Assembly (NCBI GenBank): GCA_937859895.1
Contig: CALMAV010000211.1
Location: 4,946-10,257 of the forward strand
From: an uncultured Bryobacterales bacterium
Lineage (GTDB): Bacteria; Acidobacteriota; Terriglobia; Bryobacterales; Bryobacteraceae
DNA: 5,312 nucleotides
Direction of reading: 5' to 3'
Shown here: positions 1 to 4,870 of the stretch, in pieces
Numbering within the stretch: the first letter of the stretch is position 1
How the letters are laid out: each line of letters starts with the position of its first letter
Translations under genes and position numbers: made by a program
Notes under the pieces: model-generated
What the model saw: only the letters and a program-made list of their open reading frames with translations
The model's database searches: none
Told to the model about the DNA's origin: nothing

Positions 1-1
1 A

Positions 2-922
2 CTCAGTGCGATGACCGATTCGCAGCGGATTACAGTAGATGAGAAGTTACAGATTCCAGGCACCACATTAAAGAGTGGAGAGTATTTAATTTCTGTTGAG
101 GATCGGCTTCAGGACCGTGCGATTGTCCGGATTGAGAATGCAAAGGGGAAGGCTCACGAGTTGCTGTTGGCTATTCCCAGTGAAAAGCTTACTCCTGCCG
201 GATCTGGCCAGCTGATCTTCTTCCCCAATAGCAATTCCGATAAGAAAGTCCTCCAGGGATGGATGTGCGGTTCCTGTAAGGTTCCACTCGAATTTGTCTA
301 TCCGAAAGCGGAGGCCGTGAAGATTACCGGCATTAGTGCAAAGCCAGTGCTGGCAGTCGATCCGACTTACGACAAGCTTCCGAAGAATCTTTCGCCTGAC
401 GATATGAAAGTGGTCACGTTGTGGCTGCTTTCGCCGAAAGAAATCACTGCTGATCAAAAAGGAAAGGGCGTTGAAGCTGCGAAGGTGGCTGACTTAAGGA
501 GACAGACCGAGACCGCATCTGTCTCGCCCTCGGCAGCACCAGCGCCGGTTGCTGGAAGTGAAGTTGCTGCTAACTCCCAACCGCCTTCTTCCCCTAGCCC
601 AGCGCCTGAGCCCGCCGCCCCTGCCACGCAAGTCCCTGCCCCAGCGACGCAGTCTGCTCCGGCAGCAAGTGCAACTCCGGAAGCTACTCCGCAGGCCCCT
701 TCTGCCAATACAGCGCCAGTCGCGCCCGCATCGCCCGCAGAACCTGTTCAGACGGCTTCGGTTTCAACTCCAGGCGACTCAAAGCTATCGACTCACTCGC
801 GCCATATGCCACACACAGCAAGCAACGCTTACGAATTTGGAGTGGCGGGAGTTCTACTATTGGCTGGCGGAGTCGGTCTTCAGTTGCAACGGAGGCGTCA
901 CTTATTGCTCGGTCAGCGGTAG
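2..922 (+). CDS. Secreted/surface protein with Pro-Ala linker and sortase-type C-terminal tail (5' partial)
   Basis: The frame is open to the left edge. The first ATG in it (position 11) gives 303 residues, but it is probably not the true start. The bases before it read L-S-A-M-T-D-S-Q, which looks like the end of a signal peptide, so the start should lie outside the window. Residues below count from that ATG. Residues 4-165 form a compact domain (QRITVDEKLQIPG, then GEYLISVEDR) with a CxxC pair at Cys86/Cys89 (WMCGSC), possibly a disulfide. I recall similar secreted hypothetical proteins from Acidobacteriota, but cannot assign a function. Residues about 170-258 are a Pro/Ala/Ser/Thr-rich low-complexity linker. 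The tail has MPHTAS (266-271), a hydrophobic helix (about 276-292) and RRR (294-296), the layout of a cell-surface sorting signal. The class D-type sortase two genes downstream is the likely partner. An ordinary C-terminal membrane anchor is the alternative. Confidence 0.85.
   Translation, partial: LSAMTDSQRITVDEKLQIPGTTLKSGEYLISVEDRLQDRAIVRIENAKGKAHELLLAIPSEKLTPAGSGQLIFFPNSNSDKKVLQGWMCGSCKVPLEFVYPKAEAVKITGISAKPVLAVDPTYDKLPKNLSPDDMKVVTLWLLSPKEITADQKGKGVEAAKVADLRRQTETASVSPSAAPAPVAGSEVAANSQPPSSPSPAPEPAAPATQVPAPATQSAPAASATPEATPQAPSANTAPVAPASPAEPVQTASVSTPGDSKLSTHSRHMPHTASNAYEFGVAGVLLLAGGVGLQLQRRRHLLLGQR
806..898 (+). other. Candidate sortase sorting signal (MPHTAS + hydrophobic helix + RRR)
   Basis: This stretch encodes residues 266-296 of the preceding protein. 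It has the three-part layout of sortase substrates: a short motif resembling LPxTA/LPxTG (M-P-H-T-A-S), a Gly/Leu-rich hydrophobic segment of about 17 residues, and three arginines close to the C-terminus. Class D sortases of actinobacteria are known to prefer LPxTA motifs, and the sortase at 1397-1945 is of that type. Met in place of Leu at the first position is a deviation. Cleavage between Thr269 and Ala270 is inferred, not shown. Confidence 0.6.
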
Positions 923-926
923 TGGT

Positions 927-1391
927 ATGTCTGCTTCGCACCACCTATCTCTGAATCCAACACCTCGGAGTCCTGCATCTCAGCCGGATGATCTAGCTTC
1001 ACTTTCTGTGGTGCGCTACCTGGACGCTGCTGATCTCGGTACCGTAAACGTTAAAGAAGGAGGCTCCCGTTGGAACTGGCTGACCGGGGCTCTCCTGATT
1101 GGTGCTCTGTTTGGGTTTGGCGTGAATCTTTGTTTCGATGTAAAGGAGGCAACAGTTCCACAACACTTGGCCCGGGTAAGCTTTGGCGCATCAACGCAAA
1201 CAGTTGTACCTGTTCCTTATAACAGTCAGACCGTCGAGCGTCCGGCGCAGGTCTACAGAAGGCCTGCTACTTCATCCTCAGAACTGGAGGCGATTAAGCT
1301 TCGTAATCGCCGTCTTGAAGCACTCGTTAAGGTACTTCGGCAGCGTAGTCTTGATAGTCGGCGCGGCGCTTCCACAAGCCCGCCTGGTTAA
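927..1391 (+). CDS. Single-pass membrane protein of unknown function in the sortase cassette
   Basis: This is a 154-residue protein starting at ATG 927, four bases after the stop of the upstream gene and ending five bases before the sortase start. The frame is open further left (an ATG occurs at 549), but that part is only the shifted frame of the upstream Pro/Ala linker, so 927 is preferred. No strong Shine-Dalgarno is visible, which fits translational coupling. Visible parts are a polar N-terminal region (1-50, probably cytoplasmic), one membrane segment (about 51-68, WLTGALLIGALFGFGVNL), a Ser/Thr/Val/Pro-rich stretch (75-117) and a basic, short coiled-coil-like helix (118-141, SSELEAIKLRNRRLEALVKV). 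I recognise no family. Its position between a probable sortase substrate and the sortase suggests a role in the same surface pathway, such as an accessory or scaffold protein. That is inference from context only. Confidence 0.8.
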   Translation: MSASHHLSLNPTPRSPASQPDDLASLSVVRYLDAADLGTVNVKEGGSRWNWLTGALLIGALFGFGVNLCFDVKEATVPQHLARVSFGASTQTVVPVPYNSQTVERPAQVYRRPATSSSELEAIKLRNRRLEALVKVLRQRSLDSRRGASTSPPG

Positions 1392-1396
1392 CGCTT

Positions 1397-1945
1397 ATGT
1401 TGCGCAAGTTGGTCGAGTACAGCCTGATCATCGCGGGACTTGTGTGCCTAACTATATTTGCTTCTTCGGTTTTTCGGTATCGCCTTTTTCAAGCGCAGGC
1501 GGTTGGGCGAACTTTCCGGTCTGCGACTAACCCACCTATCGATGACGCCAAGCGTGTCCCTAGCGTTATTGGTCAGGTAATCGTAAAACGGATTGGATTG
1601 TCGGTCGCCATGGTAGAGGGTGACGATGAGCAAAGTTTAGCCATTGCAGCAGGACATATGCCAGGTACCGCGATGGTTGGCAAACGAGGAAACATCGTTA
1701 TCGCGGGACACCGCGATACTGCATTTTGGCCACTACGCCATATCCGAGCTGGGGATCTGATCGATATAAAGACAGCTACAACCTCAACTTACCGTGTCAC
1801 GACAACGGAGATCATTGACCCAAGTGAGACTGGCGCTTTGGCTGACACGCCGGATTCGATGCTTACTTTGGTCACCTGCTACCCGTTTCGTCATGTAGGA
1901 CCTGCACCTGAACGCTTTATTGTCCGGGCAAGTCTGGTTAAGTAA
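1397..1945 (+). CDS. Class D-type sortase (membrane cysteine transpeptidase)
   Basis: This encodes a 182-residue sortase. Such enzymes cut a C-terminal LPxT-like sorting motif after Thr, form a thioester with the catalytic Cys and pass the protein to an amine nucleophile on the cell envelope. An N-terminal membrane anchor spans about residues 7-26. The catalytic domain (about 57-180) has all three expected residues: His105 in AGHRDTAFWPLR, Cys161 in LTLVTCYPF and Arg173 in APERFIVRA. GHMPGT (86-91) and the sequence around TCYPFRHVGPAP match the class D pattern. The length is normal and the domain is intact. The start at 1397 lies 5 bp after the upstream stop, has no clear Shine-Dalgarno, and places the membrane anchor at the N-terminus. 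The probable substrate is encoded at 2-922. Class D versus class E was judged by eye. Confidence 0.93.
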   Translation: MLRKLVEYSLIIAGLVCLTIFASSVFRYRLFQAQAVGRTFRSATNPPIDDAKRVPSVIGQVIVKRIGLSVAMVEGDDEQSLAIAAGHMPGTAMVGKRGNIVIAGHRDTAFWPLRHIRAGDLIDIKTATTSTYRVTTTEIIDPSETGALADTPDSMLTLVTCYPFRHVGPAPERFIVRASLVK

Positions 1946-2151
1946 GGTTTGGCCGCTTCTTGATCGTTCTGCCGCTAGAACACTTATTAGCTCTTAGGCA
2001 AAGAAAAACTCCGGAGAATGCAATGCGTAGCGTCTAGATTTTTGCTTGCAGGTCAGAACACATTAGATCACTTGCTCGCCAACATGCCTCAAAGTACTAG
2101 AAGCAATTGTTTGAGTTACTTAACTGTGAGAGTATCTAATCCAGCGAACGA
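1946..2151. other. Intergenic region between sortase cassette and sigma factor gene
   Basis: This 206-bp, relatively AT-rich spacer separates the sortase gene from the ECF sigma gene. It holds a weak 5-bp hairpin just after the sortase stop (1966-1981, GTTCT/AGAAC, no T-run), an 8-bp palindrome CTCCGGAG (2009-2016), a candidate promoter (2111-2140) and an open frame of 45 codons (2018-2155) whose stop overlaps the sigma start. I see no tRNA, riboswitch or convincing terminator here. Confidence 0.5.
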
Positions 2152-2155
2152 ATGA
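2018..2155 (+). CDS. Possible short leader ORF upstream of the sigma factor (weak)
   Basis: This open frame of 45 codons begins MQCVASRFLLAGQ and ends with TGA at 2153-2155, overlapping the sigma factor ATG (2152-2154) in an ATGA arrangement. If translated, it could couple ribosomes onto the sigma start, which has no Shine-Dalgarno of its own. Against it: the GGAG at 2013-2016 is only one base from its ATG, the peptide resembles nothing I know, and an open run of this length is not rare by chance. It also conflicts with the near-leaderless promoter proposed at 2111-2140. Treat it as a candidate only. Confidence 0.15.
   Translation: MQCVASRFLLAGQNTLDHLLANMPQSTRSNCLSYLTVRVSNPANE
2111..2140 (+). 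promoter_or_regulatory. Candidate sigma-70-type promoter for the sigma/anti-sigma operon
   Basis: TTGAGT (2111-2116, 4 of 6 matches to TTGACA) and TCTAAT (2135-2140, 5 of 6 matches to TATAAT) are 18 bp apart. Transcription would start near 2147, leaving only about five bases before the ATG at 2152, so the mRNA would be almost leaderless. That fits the absence of a Shine-Dalgarno in front of this gene. A 12-bp dyad AGTTA-CT-TAACT (2114-2125) overlaps the -35 and spacer and could be an operator. I could not recognise an ECF-type promoter. The evidence is a consensus match only. Confidence 0.3.
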
Positions 2156-2712
2156 GTGAGTCTTCCGGCGACGCCGCGTTAGTAGAACGGCTTCGCACGC
2201 GCGATCCCGAGGCACTCGAGGCGGCTTATGACCGCTATGCGCCCATCGTGTATTCACTCTTCCTTCGGATCACCCGCGATCAAAGCGTTGCTGAAGATCT
2301 GGTACAGGAACTATTCATCCGTGTCTGGAGCCATGTCGAGAGCTTTGATTCTCGTAAAGGCGCTCTTGGAGTTTGGATCTTATCCATTGCTCGTAACATG
2401 GCCATTGATTATATTCGTTCAGCGCATGCCCGCTTTGCGACTAAGCTACGACCAATCGAGCATGCAGAACGCACTCGGAATAATCCAAGCGGACCGGATC
2501 CTGAGTCAATTATTGACCAGAGCCGGGCAGTCAGTGCCGCTTTCGCCACTCTAAACCTCAATCAGAAACGAGTTCTGGAACTGGCATACTTCCAAGGTTT
2601 CTCGCAAACTGAGATTGCCAATCAACTACAAGAGCCGCTAGGGACGGTGAAGAGTTGGATGCGTTCAGCGCTCATCTCTTTGCGTTCGGCCATCAGAGGA
2701 GGCGCGCGATGA
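2152..2712 (+). CDS. ECF (group 4) RNA polymerase sigma factor, SigK-like
   Basis: This encodes a 186-residue ECF sigma factor that would direct RNA polymerase to stress- or envelope-response promoters. Region 2 covers about residues 25-94 (AYDRYAPIVYSLFLRIT, then AEDLVQELFIRVW, then GVWILSIARNMAIDYIRS), including the core-binding and -10-recognition helices. A linker rich in Pro/Asn/Asp follows (about 100-122). Region 4 covers about 127-182, with the helix-turn-helix QTEIANQLQEPLGTVKSWMRSALISLR that reads the -35. Both domains are complete and the length is usual. The start at 2152 is the first ATG after an in-frame stop (2137-2139), and no Shine-Dalgarno precedes it. The 3' end overlaps the next gene, an RskA-type anti-sigma, so the protein is likely held inactive at the membrane until that partner is degraded. 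The SigK-like label rests mainly on this partner. Confidence 0.93.
   Translation: MSESSGDAALVERLRTRDPEALEAAYDRYAPIVYSLFLRITRDQSVAEDLVQELFIRVWSHVESFDSRKGALGVWILSIARNMAIDYIRSAHARFATKLRPIEHAERTRNNPSGPDPESIIDQSRAVSAAFATLNLNQKRVLELAYFQGFSQTEIANQLQEPLGTVKSWMRSALISLRSAIRGGAR
2695..2702 (+). promoter_or_regulatory. Strong ribosome binding site fixing the anti-sigma start
   Basis: AGAGGAGG sits inside the last codons of the sigma gene, six bases before the ATG at 2709. It selects 2709 over the in-frame upstream ATG at 2655. The latter would add 18 residues that are only the shifted frame of the sigma factor's region 4. Confidence 0.8.
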
Positions 2713-3455
2713 CGCACGCTGAGATGGACGAATTGTACGAGCTATTCGTACTTGGCGCGCTTGACCGCGAAGAAGCCGCCGAGATTGAAAACCACCTGCA
2801 GGACAACTGTACATACTGTACGGCTCGGGTCCGCGAGGCCACTGTTTTAGCCGCTGCATTTGCTGGCTTGGCGGACGTCGTACAACCCCCTGAAAACTTA
2901 AAGAAGCGCGTTTTGAATAGCATCGCACCCCAGCGGCCCGCCGTCGTGGTACCAGAGCCAAAAAAACAGAGCTCCTGGCTGGGCGGCATGCTGGCTTTAG
3001 GTGCCGCTTGTGTGGCTCTGACATTCTTCTGCCTCTGGCTTGGAAATCAGACTGACAACCTGCAGAATCGTTTGACGGCCGCTCAGCATGAACGCGATCA
3101 ACTTGAGTCTGCTCTCAAAGTACTCAGCCGGTCAGAGACCCGCACCGTGCAGTTCGGACGTGCCGATCAGCCGCAAGGTCGCCTCTTTATCAATCGCAAT
3201 CGCGGGTTTGTCTTTACAGCTTCGCGCTTGCCTCGACTAGCTGCAGACAGGACATTTGAGCTCTGGTATGTTCCGCCTACCGGCGCTCCGCGCAAAGCAG
3301 GGCTATTCCGCTCAGACCGTAACGGCGATACCGTGCAGATCTCAAATACTGCTATCGATCCAGCAACCACCAATGCTGTGGCTGTAAGTGTTGAGCCTGA
3401 TGGTGGATCCCCGGCTCCGACCACAACACCCATCATCGTCGTGCCGCTTGGTTAA
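2709..3455 (+). CDS. rskA: Membrane-anchored anti-sigma factor, RskA (anti-sigma-K) type
   Basis: This encodes a 248-residue inner-membrane protein that should bind and silence the sigma factor encoded just upstream. The start at 2709 overlaps the sigma stop (ATGA) and has a strong Shine-Dalgarno. The cytoplasmic N-terminal part (1-88) has the anti-sigma zinc-finger-like helix pair (DELYELFVLGALDREEAAEIENHL) with His29, Cys34 and Cys37. The spacing is HxxxxCxxC, one residue longer than the textbook HxxxCxxC. One membrane helix follows at about 90-111, then a coiled-coil-like helix (about 114-140). The periplasmic RskA domain spans about 145-245 (GRLFINRNRGFVFTASRLP, then TFELWYVP, then AVSVEPDGGSPAPT). 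Release of the sigma would be expected through regulated membrane proteolysis, as known for RskA. The gene ends tail to tail with the cas6-like gene, sharing TTAA. Confidence 0.92.
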   Translation: MTHAEMDELYELFVLGALDREEAAEIENHLQDNCTYCTARVREATVLAAAFAGLADVVQPPENLKKRVLNSIAPQRPAVVVPEPKKQSSWLGGMLALGAACVALTFFCLWLGNQTDNLQNRLTAAQHERDQLESALKVLSRSETRTVQFGRADQPQGRLFINRNRGFVFTASRLPRLAADRTFELWYVPPTGAPRKAGLFRSDRNGDTVQISNTAIDPATTNAVAVSVEPDGGSPAPTTTPIIVVPLG

Positions 3456-4228
3456 AGAGTCTCTACCGTGATCTCCCCCTTGCCCCAAGTGGTCTGACGT
3501 CCGACTCCAGTCCATTCCGCCACGCGCAGATAAGGCACGAAGCCTGCCATTTTTCCTTCGTAGGTGACAGACCCGACAAAGCCACCTAATGGATGTTCCT
3601 CCTTAGTTCGGCTACTTCGGCGAGAGAGTGTAACGTGCTCGATGGCTGTTGCTGTTCTCCTCACTTGTTCGGCTCGTTCGATGAGTGTTGCGGAATGGGG
3701 AGGTGACTCGCCGCAGGCATACAGGCCTTGAAGGGTCTTGATCCGCTCTTGAACGCGGCGAAATAAAGGCGCGAACTCAGGCTCCAACATCAGTTGCCCA
3801 CCCTGCTTTAATTCAGTCGGGCTTTGAAAGCAGATCTTGACTCTATTTACGTTGATCTCTACCAACGCAAAGCTTAGCTGCCGTTTTTCTGTTTCAATGG
3901 CAAGCAGGTCACATTGGCTGCGTGCCGGACCCAAACCTTTGTTTGCCATCTGCTCGACGCTTTGTCCAAATGCAACGGATATGGTGTCTTCTGCGAACAG
4001 ATGCAGCGCAAAGGTAAACGTCTGGCCGGGAAGCACGACGCGATCATTGAGCCACCGAGCCCTCAGCACAAATGGGCGAGGCGGTGTAAGAAGCCCGCTT
4101 TGAGCTGCCCCGTTCGGTTCATAAACGGCTCTATAAATGGCGGGATTGACTGAAAGCAGGGCAAACCCAAACGCACCTCGAAGTGTATTCGCGGCCGGGT
4201 TTGAAAAGGGGAGAGGGCGATCTTTCAC
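3452..4228 (-). CDS. cas6: Cas6-type RAMP protein (pre-crRNA processing endoribonuclease family), standalone
   Basis: The 258 residues from the GTG at 4228 match the Cas6 family with a C-terminal RAMP fold (PF10040 type), judged by eye. Hallmarks are ANTLRGAFGFAL (13-24), FVLRARWLNDRVVLPGQTFTFALHLF (53-78), NKGLGPAR (96-103), VKICFQSPTELKQGG (130-144), the helix around EFAPLFRRVQERIKTLQGLY (151-170) and the C-terminal GGFVGSVTYEG (215-225) plus YLRVAEWTGVGRQTTWGKGEI (233-253), the Gly-rich RAMP loop. Such enzymes cut CRISPR transcripts in the repeat. No other cas gene or array is present, so its substrate is unknown, and I cannot point to the catalytic residues. The start is doubtful. Upstream codons in the same frame encode a plausible first beta strand (FHFQVLHFHLRVKDR) reaching to the nuoI stop, with no ATG, GTG or TTG; CTG at 4276-4274 is one candidate. 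The annotated GTG lies in a hairpin and lacks a Shine-Dalgarno. Confidence 0.82.
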   Translation of the reverse strand: MKDRPLPFSNPAANTLRGAFGFALLSVNPAIYRAVYEPNGAAQSGLLTPPRPFVLRARWLNDRVVLPGQTFTFALHLFAEDTISVAFGQSVEQMANKGLGPARSQCDLLAIETEKRQLSFALVEINVNRVKICFQSPTELKQGGQLMLEPEFAPLFRRVQERIKTLQGLYACGESPPHSATLIERAEQVRRTATAIEHVTLSRRSSRTKEEHPLGGFVGSVTYEGKMAGFVPYLRVAEWTGVGRQTTWGKGEITVETL

Positions 4229-4241
4229 CCGCAGGTGAAAG
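4222..4241 (-). promoter_or_regulatory. Perfect hairpin with UNCG-type tetraloop over the cas6-like GTG start
   Basis: On the minus strand this reads CTTTCACCTGCGGGTGAAAG: two perfectly complementary 8-base arms around TGCG. In RNA the loop is cUGCGg, a member of the very stable UNCG tetraloop class. The only standard start codon of the cas6-like gene (GTG, 4228-4226) lies in the 3' arm, so the hairpin would hide it from ribosomes. It is not followed by a T-run, so it is not a typical intrinsic terminator for nuoI. It may be a translational control element, a protein-binding site, or simply part of the coding sequence if the true start is upstream. Confidence 0.55.
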
Positions 4242-4294
4242 TGTAAAACCTGGAAATGAAAGATAGCAGGAAGCAGAACCGGGTCTGGCTCGGT

Positions 4295-4804
4295 TTAGAG
4301 CTTCGCTTCGGCTCCCGCCGGAGCCGGATTCTGTTGCGACGGTCTCACGCCGCCTTCATCGAGTTTCACCAACATCTGGTCCTTACGATAGATGAGCGTA
4401 GACGTGTTGTAGCTGGCCAGCTCGAAGCCGTGCCCATGCGTGATCGCATCAGTGGGACACGCTTCCACACAGTACCCACAGAAGATGCACCGAGTGTAAT
4501 CGATGTTGTAAACCGACGCATAGCGCTCACCACCGCTGAAACGTTCGGCTGCAGTATTTTCTGCTGCCTCAATATAAATACAATTAGCCGGGCAAGCCGC
4601 TGCACAGAGAAAACAGGCAACGCACTTTTCTAACCCATTCTCATCGCGCTGGAGCACGTGTGCTCCGCGAAAACGCTCTTCCAGTTTCGCCGGACCATCC
4701 GGATACTCTTCGGTGATTGCGGGCTGCAACATCTCCTTGAACGTGATGCCCATGCCCTTGGCGATGGCCGCCGCGGAGCTAATCACCTCACCAATGTTTG
4801 CCAT
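4295..4804 (-). CDS. nuoI: NADH-quinone oxidoreductase subunit I (complex I, 2x[4Fe-4S])
   Basis: This encodes a 169-residue complex I subunit that carries electrons through two 4Fe-4S clusters (N6a/N6b) in the peripheral arm towards N2 and quinone. The N-terminus (MANIGEVISSAAAIAKGMGITFKEMLQPAITEEYP) is the usual membrane-facing helix. The ferredoxin part has CVACFLCAAACP (Cys61, 64, 67, 71) and CIFCGYCVEACP (Cys106, 109, 112, 116), so all eight ligands are present. IDYTRC and CPTDAIT match NuoI. The length is normal, with a Pro/Ala-rich 15-residue tail. The start ATG at 4804 has a weak GAAGAG (4812-4807) close by. No nuoH or nuoJ flanks it: the neighbours are a cas6-like gene downstream in the same frame and a divergent secreted-protein gene. 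This copy therefore sits outside a nuo operon, at least within the window. Confidence 0.95.
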   Translation of the reverse strand: MANIGEVISSAAAIAKGMGITFKEMLQPAITEEYPDGPAKLEERFRGAHVLQRDENGLEKCVACFLCAAACPANCIYIEAAENTAAERFSGGERYASVYNIDYTRCIFCGYCVEACPTDAITHGHGFELASYNTSTLIYRKDQMLVKLDEGGVRPSQQNPAPAGAEAKL

Positions 4805-4870
4805 TACTCTTCAAGGTTAGCGCAGCTAGTCGAGGGCGCAACTCACAGCTACGAGGATAAAATCAAAATC
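4805..4870. promoter_or_regulatory. Divergent spacer between nuoI and a secreted-protein gene
   Basis: Only 66 bp separate two genes that point away from each other, so any promoters for both must lie here or inside the genes. I see no convincing -35/-10 pair on either strand. An imperfect direct repeat is present: CAGCTAGTCGAGG (4823-4835) and CAGCTACGAGG (4846-4856), about two helical turns apart. The second copy contains the GAGGA that could serve as the Shine-Dalgarno of the + strand gene. Confidence 0.35.

Noticed and set aside
454..708. Minus-strand open frame rich in Ala/Gly
   Set aside because: It is the complement of the Pro/Ala-rich linker of the first gene. Low-complexity GC-rich coding sequence leaves the opposite strand open; no start signal or domain is visible.
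549..926. Longer N-terminus for the middle membrane protein
   Set aside because: The extra 126 residues are Arg/Leu/Pro-rich and are only the shifted frame of the upstream linker. The ATG at 927, four bases after the upstream stop, gives a sensible protein.
1966..1981. Hairpin GTTCT-GCCGCT-AGAAC as a terminator of the sortase cassette
   Set aside because: Only five base pairs with little GC and no following T-run; too weak to call.
2009..2034. GGAGAA...CGTC as an ECF-type promoter
   Set aside because: The spacing is about 12 bp instead of the usual 16-17, and GGAGAA is a poor match to GGAAC.
2655..2708. Earlier start for the anti-sigma factor
   Set aside because: It would lie within the sigma factor's region 4 in another frame and lacks a Shine-Dalgarno, while 2709 has AGAGGAGG six bases upstream.
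3837..4153. Two plus-strand open frames opposite the cas6-like gene
   Set aside because: They lie entirely within the complement of a well-supported family member and show no recognisable domain or Shine-Dalgarno.
4256..4633. Plus-strand open frame opposite nuoI
   Set aside because: The complement encodes a complete NuoI with all cluster cysteines; the plus-strand product looks like an antisense shadow.
3452..4804. CRISPR array near the cas6-like gene
   Set aside because: No regularly spaced direct repeats were seen anywhere in the window; only the single hairpin at 4222-4241 resembles a repeat stem.
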